DNA of 12,588 nucleotides. Origin: an uncultured Brevundimonas sp. (GTDB taxonomy: Bacteria; Pseudomonadota; Alphaproteobacteria; Caulobacterales; Caulobacteraceae). Below are positions 1 through 7,474 of this stretch, in pieces (the first letter of the stretch is position 1; the number at the start of each line of letters is the position of its first letter). The DNA is taken from the NCBI GenBank assembly GCA_946481425.1, contig CAMLNT010000054.1, forward strand, positions 1 to 12,588, written 5' to 3'. The notes below the pieces were generated by a model. That model did not search any database and had not been told where the DNA came from. It saw only the letters and a list, made by a program, of their open reading frames with translations. The translations under genes were made by a program, and so were the position numbers.

Positions 1-74
1 TCGGCTGGCAGCGGTCGATCGACCGCTGGGGCATGCAGGGCCTGCGCACCACGCGCATCCAGCAGTACCGCTAG
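1..74 (+). CDS. 3' end of an unidentified protein (partial)
   Basis: An open frame enters from the left edge in the frame beginning at base 3 and ends at a TAG at 72-74. About 23 C-terminal residues are visible, ending TTRIQQYR. The segment is too short and too lacking in motifs to assign a family. It is probably coding because it is open to the edge and is followed 20 bases later by a strong terminator-like hairpin. Confidence 0.5.
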   Translation, partial: GWQRSIDRWGMQGLRTTRIQQYR

Positions 75-94
75 ACACCTCTTCCAAGAGATCG

Positions 95-126
95 AACGGC
101 CGCGTTCCGAAAGGGACGCGGCCGTT
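95..126. terminator. Bidirectional hairpin terminator between converging genes
   Basis: Bases 95-105 pair perfectly with 116-126 (11 bp, AACGGCCGCGT). The stem can extend through 106-108/113-115 (one G-U pair, two G-C pairs) to a GAAA tetraloop at 109-112, giving 14 bp. It is followed on the plus strand by a short T-rich run (TTTCTATT). It lies between the plus-strand stop at 74 and the minus-strand stop of the iron transporter ATPase at 128-130, so it probably serves both genes. The minus-strand side has no clear U tract, so termination in that direction is less certain. Confidence 0.75.
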
Positions 127-127
127 T

Positions 128-1120
128 CTATTGGGCGAAGACCCGAACGCGGCTCGGATCGAGGCCGACGGAGACCTGAGCGCCGGGCGCGCCGGCCAGT
201 CGGGCGCGCACCGTCGTTCCGCCGGCGCTGAGGGTCGCGCGCCAGCCCTGACCTACGAAGCGGACGTCGGAGACGTCGGCGTGGACGCCCGATCCGGGGA
301 CAAAGCCTTCCGGCCGGACCATGACGAGGGCCGCGCCATCGGCGATGCCGGGGGCCGCCACATCGCCGAAGGCTGTTTCGGCGACGCCCCGGACCACCCG
401 CGCGGGCAGCACTTCGACCTCGCCGAGCAGGCGGGCGGCGTCGACGGAGACGGGGTTGAGGTAGCAATCCTCGGGCGTTCCGCGTTGGAGGACACGGCCG
501 TCGCTCATGAGGATCAGATCGTCGGCCATCAGCATGGCTTCCTCGGCGTCGTGGGTGACGATCAGCACGGCGGCGCCGGAGGCGCGCAAAGCCGCAAGGG
601 CGGCGTCTCGGACCTCGCCTTTCAGGTGGGCGTCGAGACCGGAGAAGGGTTCGTCGAGGAGGACGGCGCGGGGCTCGCGGGCGAGGGCGCGGACGAGGGC
701 GACGCGCTGCTGCTCGCCGCCGGACAGTTCGCCCGGCCAGGCGCGGGCGCGGGCGCCGAGGCGGACGCGTTCCAGCAGGGCCAGAGCGCGCGCCTTGCGC
801 TCGACGGGGGGCAGGGCGGACAGGCCGAAGGCGACATTGTCCTCGACCCGCAGGTGAGGAAACAGGGCGTAGTCCTGAAACACCAGGCCGATGTCGCGCT
901 TCTCGGTTGGCAGGCGGGTAATGTCCTGATCGTCGGCGGTGATGGTCCCGGCGTCCGGCGTTTCGAGGCCCGCGATCATGCGCAGCAGGGTGGACTTGCC
1001 GCAGCCCGACGGGCCGAGCAGACAGCTGATCCGGCCGGGCTCGAGCGTCAGGTCGGCCTCGATGACGGCTGGCTTGCCGTCATAGGCCTTGGACGCGCCC
1101 TGGACCTGAATGGCGCTCAT
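128..1120 (-). CDS. Ferric iron ABC transporter ATP-binding protein (FbpC-like)
   Basis: This is the cytoplasmic ATPase that powers ferric iron import through the permease encoded just upstream. The 330-residue protein has all nucleotide-binding motifs: Walker A GPSGCGKST (36-44), Q-loop Gln82, signature LSGGEQQR (132-139), Walker B ending LLDEP with D156/E157, D-loop GLD, and switch His190. From about residue 235 there is a beta-rich TOBE-like regulatory domain, as in FbpC/PotA-type importer ATPases, and the length fits that class. The ATG overlaps the permease stop by 4 nt (ATGA), indicating translational coupling, and this is the last gene of the operon. The iron assignment rests on the neighbouring binding protein. 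The ATPase alone could equally belong to a spermidine, sulfate or thiamine importer. Confidence 0.9.
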   Translation of the reverse strand: MSAIQVQGASKAYDGKPAVIEADLTLEPGRISCLLGPSGCGKSTLLRMIAGLETPDAGTITADDQDITRLPTEKRDIGLVFQDYALFPHLRVEDNVAFGLSALPPVERKARALALLERVRLGARARAWPGELSGGEQQRVALVRALAREPRAVLLDEPFSGLDAHLKGEVRDAALAALRASGAAVLIVTHDAEEAMLMADDLILMSDGRVLQRGTPEDCYLNPVSVDAARLLGEVEVLPARVVRGVAETAFGDVAAPGIADGAALVMVRPEGFVPGSGVHADVSDVRFVGQGWRATLSAGGTTVRARLAGAPGAQVSVGLDPSRVRVFAQ

Positions 1121-2682
1121 GCTTGGGCTCCGGGACGCGAGGCGGTGACCTTGCGGGTCAGCCAGATGACGGCGGGGATGCCGACGAGGACGATGAAGGC
1201 GCTGGGCCAGGCCGCTTCGCCCAACCGCTCGTCCTTGGCGTAGTAGTCGGCCATGACGGCCAGGGTGTCGAAGCCGAAGGGCCGCAGGATCACCGTGGCC
1301 GGCAGCTCCTTCAGCACATCGATAAAGACGAGCAGGGCGGCGGTGAAGACCGCGCCGGAGGCGATGGGCAGATCGACCCGGCGGGCCGTCGAGGCCTCGG
1401 TTTCGCCGAGCGTGCGGGCGGCGCCCTGCATGGACGGGCTGATGCGGGCGAGGCCGCCTTCGATCGGCTCCAGCGCCGCCGCCATCAGGCGCGAGGCATA
1501 GGCCAGGATCAGGAGCGTCATGGCGAACGCGAGACTAGTCACCAGCGGCGGCCAGGTGCGCCACAGGATCGCCGCCGGCCCCATCAGTCCGATGGCCATG
1601 ACGGCGCCGGGGGTCGCATAGCCGAGGCTGACCATGCGGTTCAGGAGCCGACCGCGGCGGGCGCCAAGTCCGATCGCCAGCGCCAGCAGGGTCGTGACCG
1701 CCGCGCCGATGAAGGCCAGCGCCAGGGCGTTGCGGGCCGACGCTATCAGTCGGGCGGTCTCATGCGGGGCGTTCCAGCCCTTGGCGATCAGCCAGCCTAG
1801 CGGGAGCAGCAATCCGAGGCCGATCAGGGCGGCACAGAACAGAGTGGCCAGCCAGGCCCGGCCGCCCGACAGGCGCTCGGGCTGGAGCGCGCGCCAGCGC
1901 GCGGCGCCGGCGTCGCGCATGGCTCGGCGCTGGGACCGCTCGATGATCAGCAGGATGGCGGCCGCGCCGATAAGCGGCAGCGCCAGACGGGCGGCTTCGG
2001 CGACCGAGGCGAACACCGCCCAGGCCCGGACCACGCCGGTCGTCAGGGTCTGTACCGCAAGGTAGGAGGTCGCGCCGTAGTCGGCGAGGGTCTCCATGAC
2101 CGCCAGCGCCATGCCGGCGGCCAGCGCCGGACGGGCCAACGGCAGGGCGACCTTCAGGAACGCCTGCCAGCGCGTCAGGCCCAGCGACCGCGCCGCCTCC
2201 ATCTGGCTGGACGCCTGGTTCAGCAGCGCCGCCCGCAGGGTCAGATAGACATACGGGTAGAAGGCCAGGCTCATGACGATGGCCGCCCCCCAGATGGACC
2301 GCATGTCCACCGGCGGGTCGAAGCCGAAGGCGCCGCGCCAGGCCGTGCGGATCGGTCCGGCCACGTCGAACAGATCCGCATAGCCATAGGCGAGCACGAA
2401 GGCCGGGGCCGCGAGCGGCAGTACGAGCGCCCAGGCGAAGACGCGCCGGCCGGGGAAGTCGTTGAGCGCCACAAGCCAGGCCGCGAAGCCGCCCAGCAGA
2501 CCCGCGCCGATCCCGACCATCAGAGCGAGCGCCGCCGATGTCCAGGCATAGCGGGCGAAGGTCGCCCAGGTCAGGCTGTCGGCCCCCGCGCCGGAGGCTG
2601 TGACCGCCACGGCCACCAGGGGCGCGAGCGCCACCAAGGCGGCCACGGCGGCGGCGATGCGGAGCGGGGAGGGCAGGGTCAT
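1117..2682 (-). CDS. Ferric iron ABC transporter permease, fused two-domain (FbpB-like)
   Basis: This inner-membrane permease forms the channel of the iron importer. At 521 residues it has two copies of the binding-protein-dependent transport domain in one chain, as in FbpB/SfuB, so no second permease gene is needed. Each half carries an EAA-type loop that docks the ATPase. The first is at about 162-182 (MEAARSLGLT...LPLARP) and the second at about 419-441 (QGAARTLGET...DLPIASG). Roughly twelve hydrophobic segments are visible, starting with a membrane anchor at about 7-30. The ATG at 2682 is preceded by a good ribosome-binding site (GAGAGGGAG, reading on the minus strand). It follows the binding-protein gene after 42 bases and overlaps the ATPase start by 4 nt. 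The DVLKELPAT segment at about 455-463 matches what is typical of iron-type permeases. Confidence 0.9.
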   Translation of the reverse strand: MTLPSPLRIAAAVAALVALAPLVAVAVTASGAGADSLTWATFARYAWTSAALALMVGIGAGLLGGFAAWLVALNDFPGRRVFAWALVLPLAAPAFVLAYGYADLFDVAGPIRTAWRGAFGFDPPVDMRSIWGAAIVMSLAFYPYVYLTLRAALLNQASSQMEAARSLGLTRWQAFLKVALPLARPALAAGMALAVMETLADYGATSYLAVQTLTTGVVRAWAVFASVAEAARLALPLIGAAAILLIIERSQRRAMRDAGAARWRALQPERLSGGRAWLATLFCAALIGLGLLLPLGWLIAKGWNAPHETARLIASARNALALAFIGAAVTTLLALAIGLGARRGRLLNRMVSLGYATPGAVMAIGLMGPAAILWRTWPPLVTSLAFAMTLLILAYASRLMAAALEPIEGGLARISPSMQGAARTLGETEASTARRVDLPIASGAVFTAALLVFIDVLKELPATVILRPFGFDTLAVMADYYAKDERLGEAAWPSAFIVLVGIPAVIWLTRKVTASRPGAQA

Positions 2683-2699
2683 GGACGGCTCCCTCTCGA

Positions 2700-2713
2700 C
2701 TCCGCCGCCGGAG
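2700..2713 (-). other. Small intercistronic hairpin
   Basis: CTCCG (2700-2704) and CGGAG (2709-2713) form a 5-bp GC stem with a 4-base loop in the 42-base gap between the binding-protein stop and the permease start. Such hairpins can stabilise the upstream message, so that the binding protein is made in excess over the membrane parts. The stem is short and could be chance in GC-rich DNA. Confidence 0.25.
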
Positions 2714-2724
2714 CGGTCAAGCGG

Positions 2725-3810
2725 TTAGCGCCAGCCAGCCTGCTCGAAGATGCGCTGGGCCTCGGCCCGGCGTGCGCCATAGGCCGACAGCGGGAGCGGA
2801 TCGGCCGGCTGGTCCATGTACCGCGCGACGTCTTCCGGCAGCTCCGCTTCGGTCGTGGTCGGGAACTCGTTGGTCTCGGTCGCGAAGATGGCCTGGGACT
2901 GCGCACCGGTCAGGAATTCCAGGAAGCGAATGGCGTTGGCCCGGTTCGGCGAATGGGCCGCCAGACCCGCTCCCGACAGGTTGAAGTGCGCCCCGCGGCC
3001 GTCGAGGCTTGGGAAGGCGAGATTTACGCGGCTGGTCAGGTCACGGTCAGCCTGGTCCTCGGACTCGGCCAGACGCAGGAAATAATAGTGGTTGGTGATC
3101 GCCACCTCGCACTGTCCGGCGCCGACGGCTCGAATCTGCTCGATGTCGCCGCCTTCGGGCGGGCGGGCCATGTTCGCGACGATGCCGCGCGCCCACTGCA
3201 GCGCCCGCTCCGGACCCCAGCGCTCGATGAGGGCCGACATCAGGCTGAGGTTGTAGCTGTTGTCCGACGAGCGGACGCAGAGCTTGCCGCGGAAGCGGGG
3301 CGAGGCGAGCTCCTCATAGGTATCGACCTCGTCGGGCTGCACGCGGGTAGTGTCATAGGCCACGATGCGGGCCCGGCGGGCGATGCCGAACCAGCGGCCT
3401 TCCGGGTCGCGCCACTGCTCGGCCACGCGGCCGTCGATGACGGCGTCATCGAAGGGAACCAGCACGTCGGCCTCGGCCAGGGTGCCCATGGCGCCGGCGT
3501 CCTGAATCACCACGACGTCGGCCGGGCTGCCGGCGCCCTCGGCCTGCAGGCGGGCCAGCATCTGCTCGGCGGGGATTTCGATCTTCTGGACGCGAATGCC
3601 GGTTTCGCACGTGAAGGCGGCGTAGATGGCGTCGTCCGAGGCGTAGTGGCGGGCGGTGTAGAGGTTGACCGAGCCTTCCTCGCCGGTGGGGGTGACGCAG
3701 TCGGCCTGGGCGGTCTGTCCCTCGGCGCCGGTTTCGGCCGGCTGCTGCTGGCAGGCGGCGACGAGCATGGAGCTGGTCAGGAGGGCGGCGACGGACAGGC
3801 GCTTCAGCAT
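2725..3810 (-). CDS. Ferric iron-binding protein of ABC transporter (FutA/FbpA-like), lipoprotein signal
   Basis: This is the extracytoplasmic solute-binding protein that captures ferric iron for the permease/ATPase pair downstream. I place the start at the ATG at 3810, preceded by GGGG, rather than an in-frame codon 14 residues upstream. This start gives a clean signal MLKRLSVAALLTSSMLVAAC, with a lipobox (VAAC) and lipidation at Cys20. The mature protein opens with NLYTARHYASDD (Y51, H55, Y56), the FutA-type pattern in which His and Tyr ligate iron. A later NHYYFLRLAES segment supplies the tandem tyrosines that bind Fe3+ in the FbpA/FutA family. Its 361 residues fit the family. It is the first gene of the three-gene operon. 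Lipidation of such a protein in a Gram-negative is less usual than a free periplasmic form. Residue +2 is Gln, not the Asp that retains lipoproteins in the inner membrane. Confidence 0.9.
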   Translation of the reverse strand: MLKRLSVAALLTSSMLVAACQQQPAETGAEGQTAQADCVTPTGEEGSVNLYTARHYASDDAIYAAFTCETGIRVQKIEIPAEQMLARLQAEGAGSPADVVVIQDAGAMGTLAEADVLVPFDDAVIDGRVAEQWRDPEGRWFGIARRARIVAYDTTRVQPDEVDTYEELASPRFRGKLCVRSSDNSYNLSLMSALIERWGPERALQWARGIVANMARPPEGGDIEQIRAVGAGQCEVAITNHYYFLRLAESEDQADRDLTSRVNLAFPSLDGRGAHFNLSGAGLAAHSPNRANAIRFLEFLTGAQSQAIFATETNEFPTTTEAELPEDVARYMDQPADPLPLSAYGARRAEAQRIFEQAGWR

Positions 3811-3855
3811 TTCGGAACCCCGATAACAAGTGAGACGCCGCCCCTGTCGCATACC

Positions 3856-3870
3856 TGAGAACGTTTCGCA
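3856..3870. promoter_or_regulatory. Candidate Fur-type operator upstream of the iron transporter
   Basis: The 15-base sequence TGAGAACGTTTCGCA is an imperfect inverted repeat (TGnGAA-nnn-TTCnCA) centred at 3863. Its layout resembles alphaproteobacterial Fur/Mur boxes of the TGCnAA...TTnGCA kind. It lies 46-60 bases upstream of the binding-protein ATG and about 90 bases upstream of the divergent lipid-transport operon. That position suits iron repression of the minus-strand promoter. I could not identify convincing -35/-10 elements next to it. The match is from memory of the motif class, without a scan. Confidence 0.45.
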
Positions 3871-3957
3871 ACTAACGGCGTGGCGGATCGGATTCTGAGC
3901 GGTTCAGGACGGCGCAATCAGAAAGACGCAGACGGAATCCATTGCTATGAGAAGGCG

Positions 3958-5076
3958 ATGACGCCAGCGAGCTTCCGAGTCGAGGGGGGACGAAACGGAC
4001 GCCTGGCCCTTGTCATGGCCGGCGACTGGACCGCTCGCTCGCTCGGTCGCCTGCCGCGGAAGCTGGCCGCCGACCTGCGCGGACGCACCATAGACGCGGT
4101 CGATCTTTCTGAACTGGGTCGGTTCGACACCGCCGGCGCCCTGGCGCTGGTGCAGGCGCATGACGGCGCCTTGCCCAAGGCTGGCTGGAGCGCCCGACCC
4201 GAGGTCGAGCGCATCCTGCAGGTGGTCGAGGAACTGGAGCGCCACGTCGCCGAGGCGCCGCGGCAGCCGGACCCGGTTACCCGCTTCTTCTCCAAGGTCG
4301 GGCACGGTGTCTATGACTTCGCGGCCGAGGCCTGGTTGTCATTCGCCTTCCTGGGTGAGCTTCTGGCCGCGGTCGGTCGGACGCTCGTCAGTCCGACGCG
4401 CATCCGCTGGGCGGCCTGGTTCAGCCAGGCGGACCGGACGGGCCTGGACGCCATCCCGATCGTGCTGGTCACCACCTTCTTCATCGGGGCGGTCGTGGCC
4501 TTCATCGGCGCGGACCTGCTGACCGACTTCGGGGCGGGCGTCTTTGCGGTCCAGCTGATCGGCGTGGCCGTGTTTCGCGAGTTCGCGGTGGTCATCACGG
4601 CGGTGCTGCTGGCAGGCCGGTCGGCCTCTTCCTTCGCGGCCGAGATCGGGTCGATGAAGATGAACCAGGAGGTCGACGCCATGCGGGTCATGGGCGTGGA
4701 CCCGTTCCAGGCGCTGGTGATCCCGCGTCTGGCGGCCCTGCTGGTCATGCTGCCTCTCCTGACGTTCCTGGCCATGGTGTCGGGGCTGGTGGGGGGCATC
4801 GTCGTCACCTGGAGCCAGCTGGGACTGGGCCCGTCGTTCTTCCTCGAGCGGCTGGTGCTGGATGGCTACATGCCGCAGCACATGCTGGCCGGCATGGTGA
4901 AGGCGCCGGTCTTCGCGATCGTGGTGGCGGCCATCGGTTGCCGTCAGGGCATGGCGGTCGGCGGCGACGTCGAGAGCCTGGGTCAGCGCGTGACCGCCGC
5001 CGTCGTGCAGTCGATTTTCGCCATCATCGCCCTCGATGCCGTCTTCGCCATGCTGTTCATGAGGATCGGGCTGTGA
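3958..5076 (+). CDS. mlaE: Phospholipid ABC transporter permease with N-terminal STAS domain (MlaB-MlaE type fusion)
   Basis: This inner-membrane permease belongs to an MCE/Mla lipid transport complex that moves phospholipids between the inner and outer membranes. The ATG at 3958 follows a Shine-Dalgarno-like GAGAAGG. An in-frame GTG at 3880 would add 26 non-conserved residues and is less likely. Of 372 residues, about 1-100 form a STAS-like domain (VDLSELGRFDTAG at 48-60), the role played by separate MlaB in E. coli. The rest is an MlaE domain with about five hydrophobic segments. It includes the family core at 207-242: REFAVVITAVLLAGR, then a conserved AAEIGSMKMNQEVDAM stretch. The stop overlaps the MlaF start (GTGA). 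This fused layout occurs in other MlaE-family permeases. The transport direction cannot be read from sequence. Confidence 0.92.
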   Translation: MTPASFRVEGGRNGRLALVMAGDWTARSLGRLPRKLAADLRGRTIDAVDLSELGRFDTAGALALVQAHDGALPKAGWSARPEVERILQVVEELERHVAEAPRQPDPVTRFFSKVGHGVYDFAAEAWLSFAFLGELLAAVGRTLVSPTRIRWAAWFSQADRTGLDAIPIVLVTTFFIGAVVAFIGADLLTDFGAGVFAVQLIGVAVFREFAVVITAVLLAGRSASSFAAEIGSMKMNQEVDAMRVMGVDPFQALVIPRLAALLVMLPLLTFLAMVSGLVGGIVVTWSQLGLGPSFFLERLVLDGYMPQHMLAGMVKAPVFAIVVAAIGCRQGMAVGGDVESLGQRVTAAVVQSIFAIIALDAVFAMLFMRIGL

Positions 5077-5876
5077 CCGACGCCCCCGTGAGCCGTCTGG
5101 ACGAGAAGGGCCCGCCCATCGTGGTCGAGGGGTTGGTCAACGCTTTCGGCGACCGCACCATCCACGAGGACCTCGACCTGACCGTCGAGAAGGGCGAGGT
5201 GATCGGCATTGTCGGGGGCTCCGGCACCGGCAAGACGGTGCTGCTGAACTCCATCCTGGGCCTTCGGGCGCCGACGGCCGGGACCATCAGGCTGTTCGGA
5301 GAGGACACGGCCGCCATGTCGCGCGACGAGCGCGACGAGATCGAGAAGCGCTGGGGCGTTCTGTTCCAGCACGGGGCCCTGTTCTCTTCGCTGACGGTGC
5401 TCGAGAACGTCTCGTCGCCGCTGGTCGAGCATTCGGGCCTGCCCAAGGACACGATCCGCGAGATCGCCGAGCTGAAGATCGCCATGGTGGGGCTGGGCCC
5501 GGAATCCCACCACCTCAAGCCAGCCGAACTTTCCGGCGGCATGCGCAAGCGCGTGGGCCTGGCCCGCGCCCTGGCGCTGGATCCGGAGCTGGTCTTCCTC
5601 GACGAACCGACCGCAGGCCTGGACCCGATCGGGGCCGCCGCGTTCGACGACCTTATCGCCGAGCTTCAGCGGAACCTCGGCCTGACCGTCTTCATGATCA
5701 CCCACGATCTCGACAGCCTGTACGCGATCTGCGACCGCATCGCGGTGCTGGCTGACAAGAAGGTGGTCGCCGTGGCTCCTCCCAAGGAGCTGGAACGGTC
5801 CGACCATCCCTGGATCAAGGAATACTTTCTGGGACCGCGCGGCCGCGCGGCTCAGGCCGCCCGAGGGAACGACTGA
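5073..5876 (+). CDS. mlaF: Phospholipid ABC transporter ATP-binding protein MlaF
   Basis: This cytoplasmic ATPase drives the MCE lipid transporter together with the preceding permease. I choose the GTG at 5073, which overlaps the permease stop by 4 nt and gives 267 residues, the usual MlaF length. A longer in-frame extension to 4938 would lie inside the permease gene. Motifs are complete: Walker A GGSGTGKT (48-55), Q-loop Gln99, signature LSGGMRKR (153-160), Walker B LVFLDEP (173-179), D-loop GLDP and switch His211. The LSGGM(R/K)KR signature and the FQHGALFSSLTV segment after the Q-loop are characteristic of MlaF/Ttg2A rather than of solute importers. The stop overlaps the next ATG by one base (TGATG). 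Confidence 0.93.
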   Translation: MTDAPVSRLDEKGPPIVVEGLVNAFGDRTIHEDLDLTVEKGEVIGIVGGSGTGKTVLLNSILGLRAPTAGTIRLFGEDTAAMSRDERDEIEKRWGVLFQHGALFSSLTVLENVSSPLVEHSGLPKDTIREIAELKIAMVGLGPESHHLKPAELSGGMRKRVGLARALALDPELVFLDEPTAGLDPIGAAAFDDLIAELQRNLGLTVFMITHDLDSLYAICDRIAVLADKKVVAVAPPKELERSDHPWIKEYFLGPRGRAAQAARGND

Positions 5877-6814
5877 TGGAACGCAACGCTCACTACGCCG
5901 CCGTCGGCCTGGCGACCGTCACCATCATGGTGATGCTGGCTGTGTTCGTCGTCTGGCTGGCGCGCTTCTCCTTCAACGAGGAGTACGACGTTTATGACGT
6001 GCTGTTTACGGACCCGGTGCGCGGCCTGTCAGTCGGCGGCGAGGTTCACTTCAACGGCATCCGCGTAGGCGAAGTCACCGACCTGACGCTGGACCGCGAG
6101 ACCGGCAACCAGGTCATCGCCCGGGTTCGGCTCGATGAGGGCATCCCGGTCCGCACCGACAGCCGCGCCCAGTTGGAGCCGCTCGGCATCACGGGCGTGA
6201 ACTATATCCAGATCACCTCGGGCACCCCCGGCGGGCCGCTGCTGAAGGACCAGTTCCCCGACGGCGTCACACCAGTCATCCAGAGCCAGCCAAGCCCCAT
6301 CGCAGAACTGCTGCAGGGCTCCGGCACGGTGCTCAGCCAGGCTGTGGATGCCCTGAACCGGATCAATCGCGTCCTGTCGGACGACAACATCCGCTCGTTC
6401 TCCGCGACGGTTCAGAACGTCGAGTCCGTCACCGCCGAGCTGGAGGCGCGCCGCGAAATCTTCGACGAGCTCGAACAGGCCGTGGTCAATGCCAACGCCG
6501 CGATCGCCGAGTACCAGGGCCTGGCCCAGGATGCGCGGGCCCTGATCCAGGGCGACGGCGCCGACGCCATCGCCCATATCGAACAGGCCGCAGCGGAGGC
6601 CGAGGCAGCCGCCCGCGACGTCCGCGCCATGACCGGCCAGCTGCAGGGTCCGGTCGGCCAGTTCGCCGACGAAGGCCTGCCGCAGCTGACGGGCGCCATC
6701 GCCGAGCTCGAAGAGGCGACGGCCACTCTCAATGACCTGATATCGGACGTGAACCGAAGTCCGCGGGAATTCATCCAGAGACCCCCGTCGCAAGAGATGG
6801 AGATCGAACAATGA
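5876..6814 (+). CDS. mlaD: MCE-domain lipid transport protein (MlaD-like)
   Basis: This membrane-anchored periplasmic protein is expected to form the MCE ring that carries lipid between the permease and the cell envelope. Its 312 residues comprise an N-terminal membrane helix (about 8-30), one MCE domain (about 38-117, with the core GLSVGGEVHFNGIRVGEV and, further on, GITGVNYIQIT), then a long tail. The tail from about 140 to 290 is Ala/Glu/Gln-rich and mostly helical or coiled-coil. It is longer than the tail of E. coli MlaD (about 183 residues in total) and similar to single-MCE proteins with helical extensions. It is coupled by overlaps to MlaF (1 nt) and to the following lipoprotein (4 nt). 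MlaC, the soluble carrier, is not in this window. Confidence 0.92.
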   Translation: MERNAHYAAVGLATVTIMVMLAVFVVWLARFSFNEEYDVYDVLFTDPVRGLSVGGEVHFNGIRVGEVTDLTLDRETGNQVIARVRLDEGIPVRTDSRAQLEPLGITGVNYIQITSGTPGGPLLKDQFPDGVTPVIQSQPSPIAELLQGSGTVLSQAVDALNRINRVLSDDNIRSFSATVQNVESVTAELEARREIFDELEQAVVNANAAIAEYQGLAQDARALIQGDGADAIAHIEQAAAEAEAAARDVRAMTGQLQGPVGQFADEGLPQLTGAIAELEEATATLNDLISDVNRSPREFIQRPPSQEMEIEQ

Positions 6815-7407
6815 TGCGCATCGCCGCCGCCGCCGTCCTCGCCGTGGGCCTCGCCGGATGCTCGCTGCTGAGCTCTCCGGACCCCATCCAGCTCTACCGG
6901 TTCGGCAACACTGACCTGCCGCCGACGGCGCCGGCCGCGGACCGCACGGTGGTGATCCTCAATCCGATCGAGTTCCCGCAAGGCGCTTCGGGAGATCGCA
7001 TTCTGACGGCCAATGGCGGTCAGGTGGCTTATCTCGCTGGCGCGCGCTGGATCGGGCCGTCGGAGCACCTGTTCCGAAGCGCGGTGGAGACCCAGTTCTT
7101 GCGCTCAGGGCGATCGATCACCCTTTCGGATCGCCGCGAGGCGCCGCGCTCGGGTGTCGCCCTCGACCTGGATATCGCCAGCTTCGAGGCTCGCTATCTG
7201 AACGGGACCGAGGCCGCGCCGACCGTCGTGATCGCCGGCCGGGCCCGTCTGGTCGCCCCGGACCGCAGCGTCGTGGCCGAGCGGACCTTCCAGGTCGAGC
7301 AGCCGGCCAGCGAGAACCGGGTCTCGGCCGTCGTCGACGCCTTCGACCGGGCCACCGACGACTTTACCGGCCAACTCGCGACCTGGGTCGACACAACCGC
7401 CCGATAG
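6811..7407 (+). CDS. ABC-type transport auxiliary lipoprotein (PqiC/LbcC-like, DUF330)
   Basis: This is probably an outer-membrane lipoprotein that serves as the outer partner of the MCE transporter. Its 198 residues begin with a clear lipoprotein signal (MMRIAAAAVLAVGLAGC, lipobox LAGC, Cys17). Ser follows the Cys, which favours sorting to the outer membrane. Next comes PIQLYRFG, matching the YxL/YxF strand that opens the PqiC/LbcC/DUF330 fold. Later segments such as LDLDIASFEARY and the C-terminal helix (VVDAFDRATDDFTGQLATWV) fit the same family. The start ATG lies in ATGATG overlapping the MlaD stop, with GGAG 8 bases upstream. It is the last gene of the operon. A 76-base gap separates it from the next gene. 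Confidence 0.85.
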   Translation: MMRIAAAAVLAVGLAGCSLLSSPDPIQLYRFGNTDLPPTAPAADRTVVILNPIEFPQGASGDRILTANGGQVAYLAGARWIGPSEHLFRSAVETQFLRSGRSITLSDRREAPRSGVALDLDIASFEARYLNGTEAAPTVVIAGRARLVAPDRSVVAERTFQVEQPASENRVSAVVDAFDRATDDFTGQLATWVDTTAR

Positions 7408-7419
7408 CGCTGCCAACAG

Positions 7420-7474
7420 CCTATTTAGGCAACTGACAAAATAGGGCTTGATATTAGGAAAAATCCTAATTAGG
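7420..7474. promoter_or_regulatory. Cluster of TTAGG/CCTAA operator-like repeats upstream of sdpR-like gene
   Basis: This AT-rich island holds several related half-sites. There is a near-palindrome CCTATTTAGG at 7420-7429. There is a perfect inverted repeat ATTAGGA-AAAA-TCCTAAT at 7453-7470. The perfect palindrome CCTAATTAGG at 7465-7474 overlaps the latter. The outer two copies start 45 bases apart. The position directly in front of an ArsR/SdpR-type repressor gene suggests autoregulatory binding sites, which is the known mode for SdpR. Which repeat the protein reads is inference. Confidence 0.6.

Noticed and set aside
131..1243. A 370-codon open frame on the plus strand
   Set aside because: It lies antisense to the iron transporter ATPase, which has every expected motif. 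The antisense product is low-complexity Gly/Ala/Asp-rich with no recognisable domain. Such frames are common opposite GC-rich genes.
2953..3858. A 301-codon plus-strand open frame opposite the iron-binding protein
   Set aside because: The Gly/Ala/Val-rich product has no domain and lies wholly opposite a gene with clear family motifs and a lipoprotein signal. It is a codon-bias shadow.
3880..3957. GTG start at 3880 for the STAS-MlaE gene
   Set aside because: The added 26 residues (MADRILSGSGRR...) are not domain-like and have no ribosome-binding site. The ATG at 3958 has GAGAAGG just upstream and starts the STAS domain directly.
4983..5807. A 274-codon minus-strand open frame opposite MlaF
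   Set aside because: The product is His/Gln/Arg/Asp-rich without a fold signature, and the opposite strand encodes a complete ABC ATPase. It is a shadow.
7418..7448. Hairpin AGCCTATTT...AAATAGGGCT as a terminator for the lipid-transport operon
   Set aside because: The stem needs a bulged G, has an 11-base loop and lacks a following T tract. The same bases are better explained as operator repeats for the repressor. A weak terminator role is not excluded.
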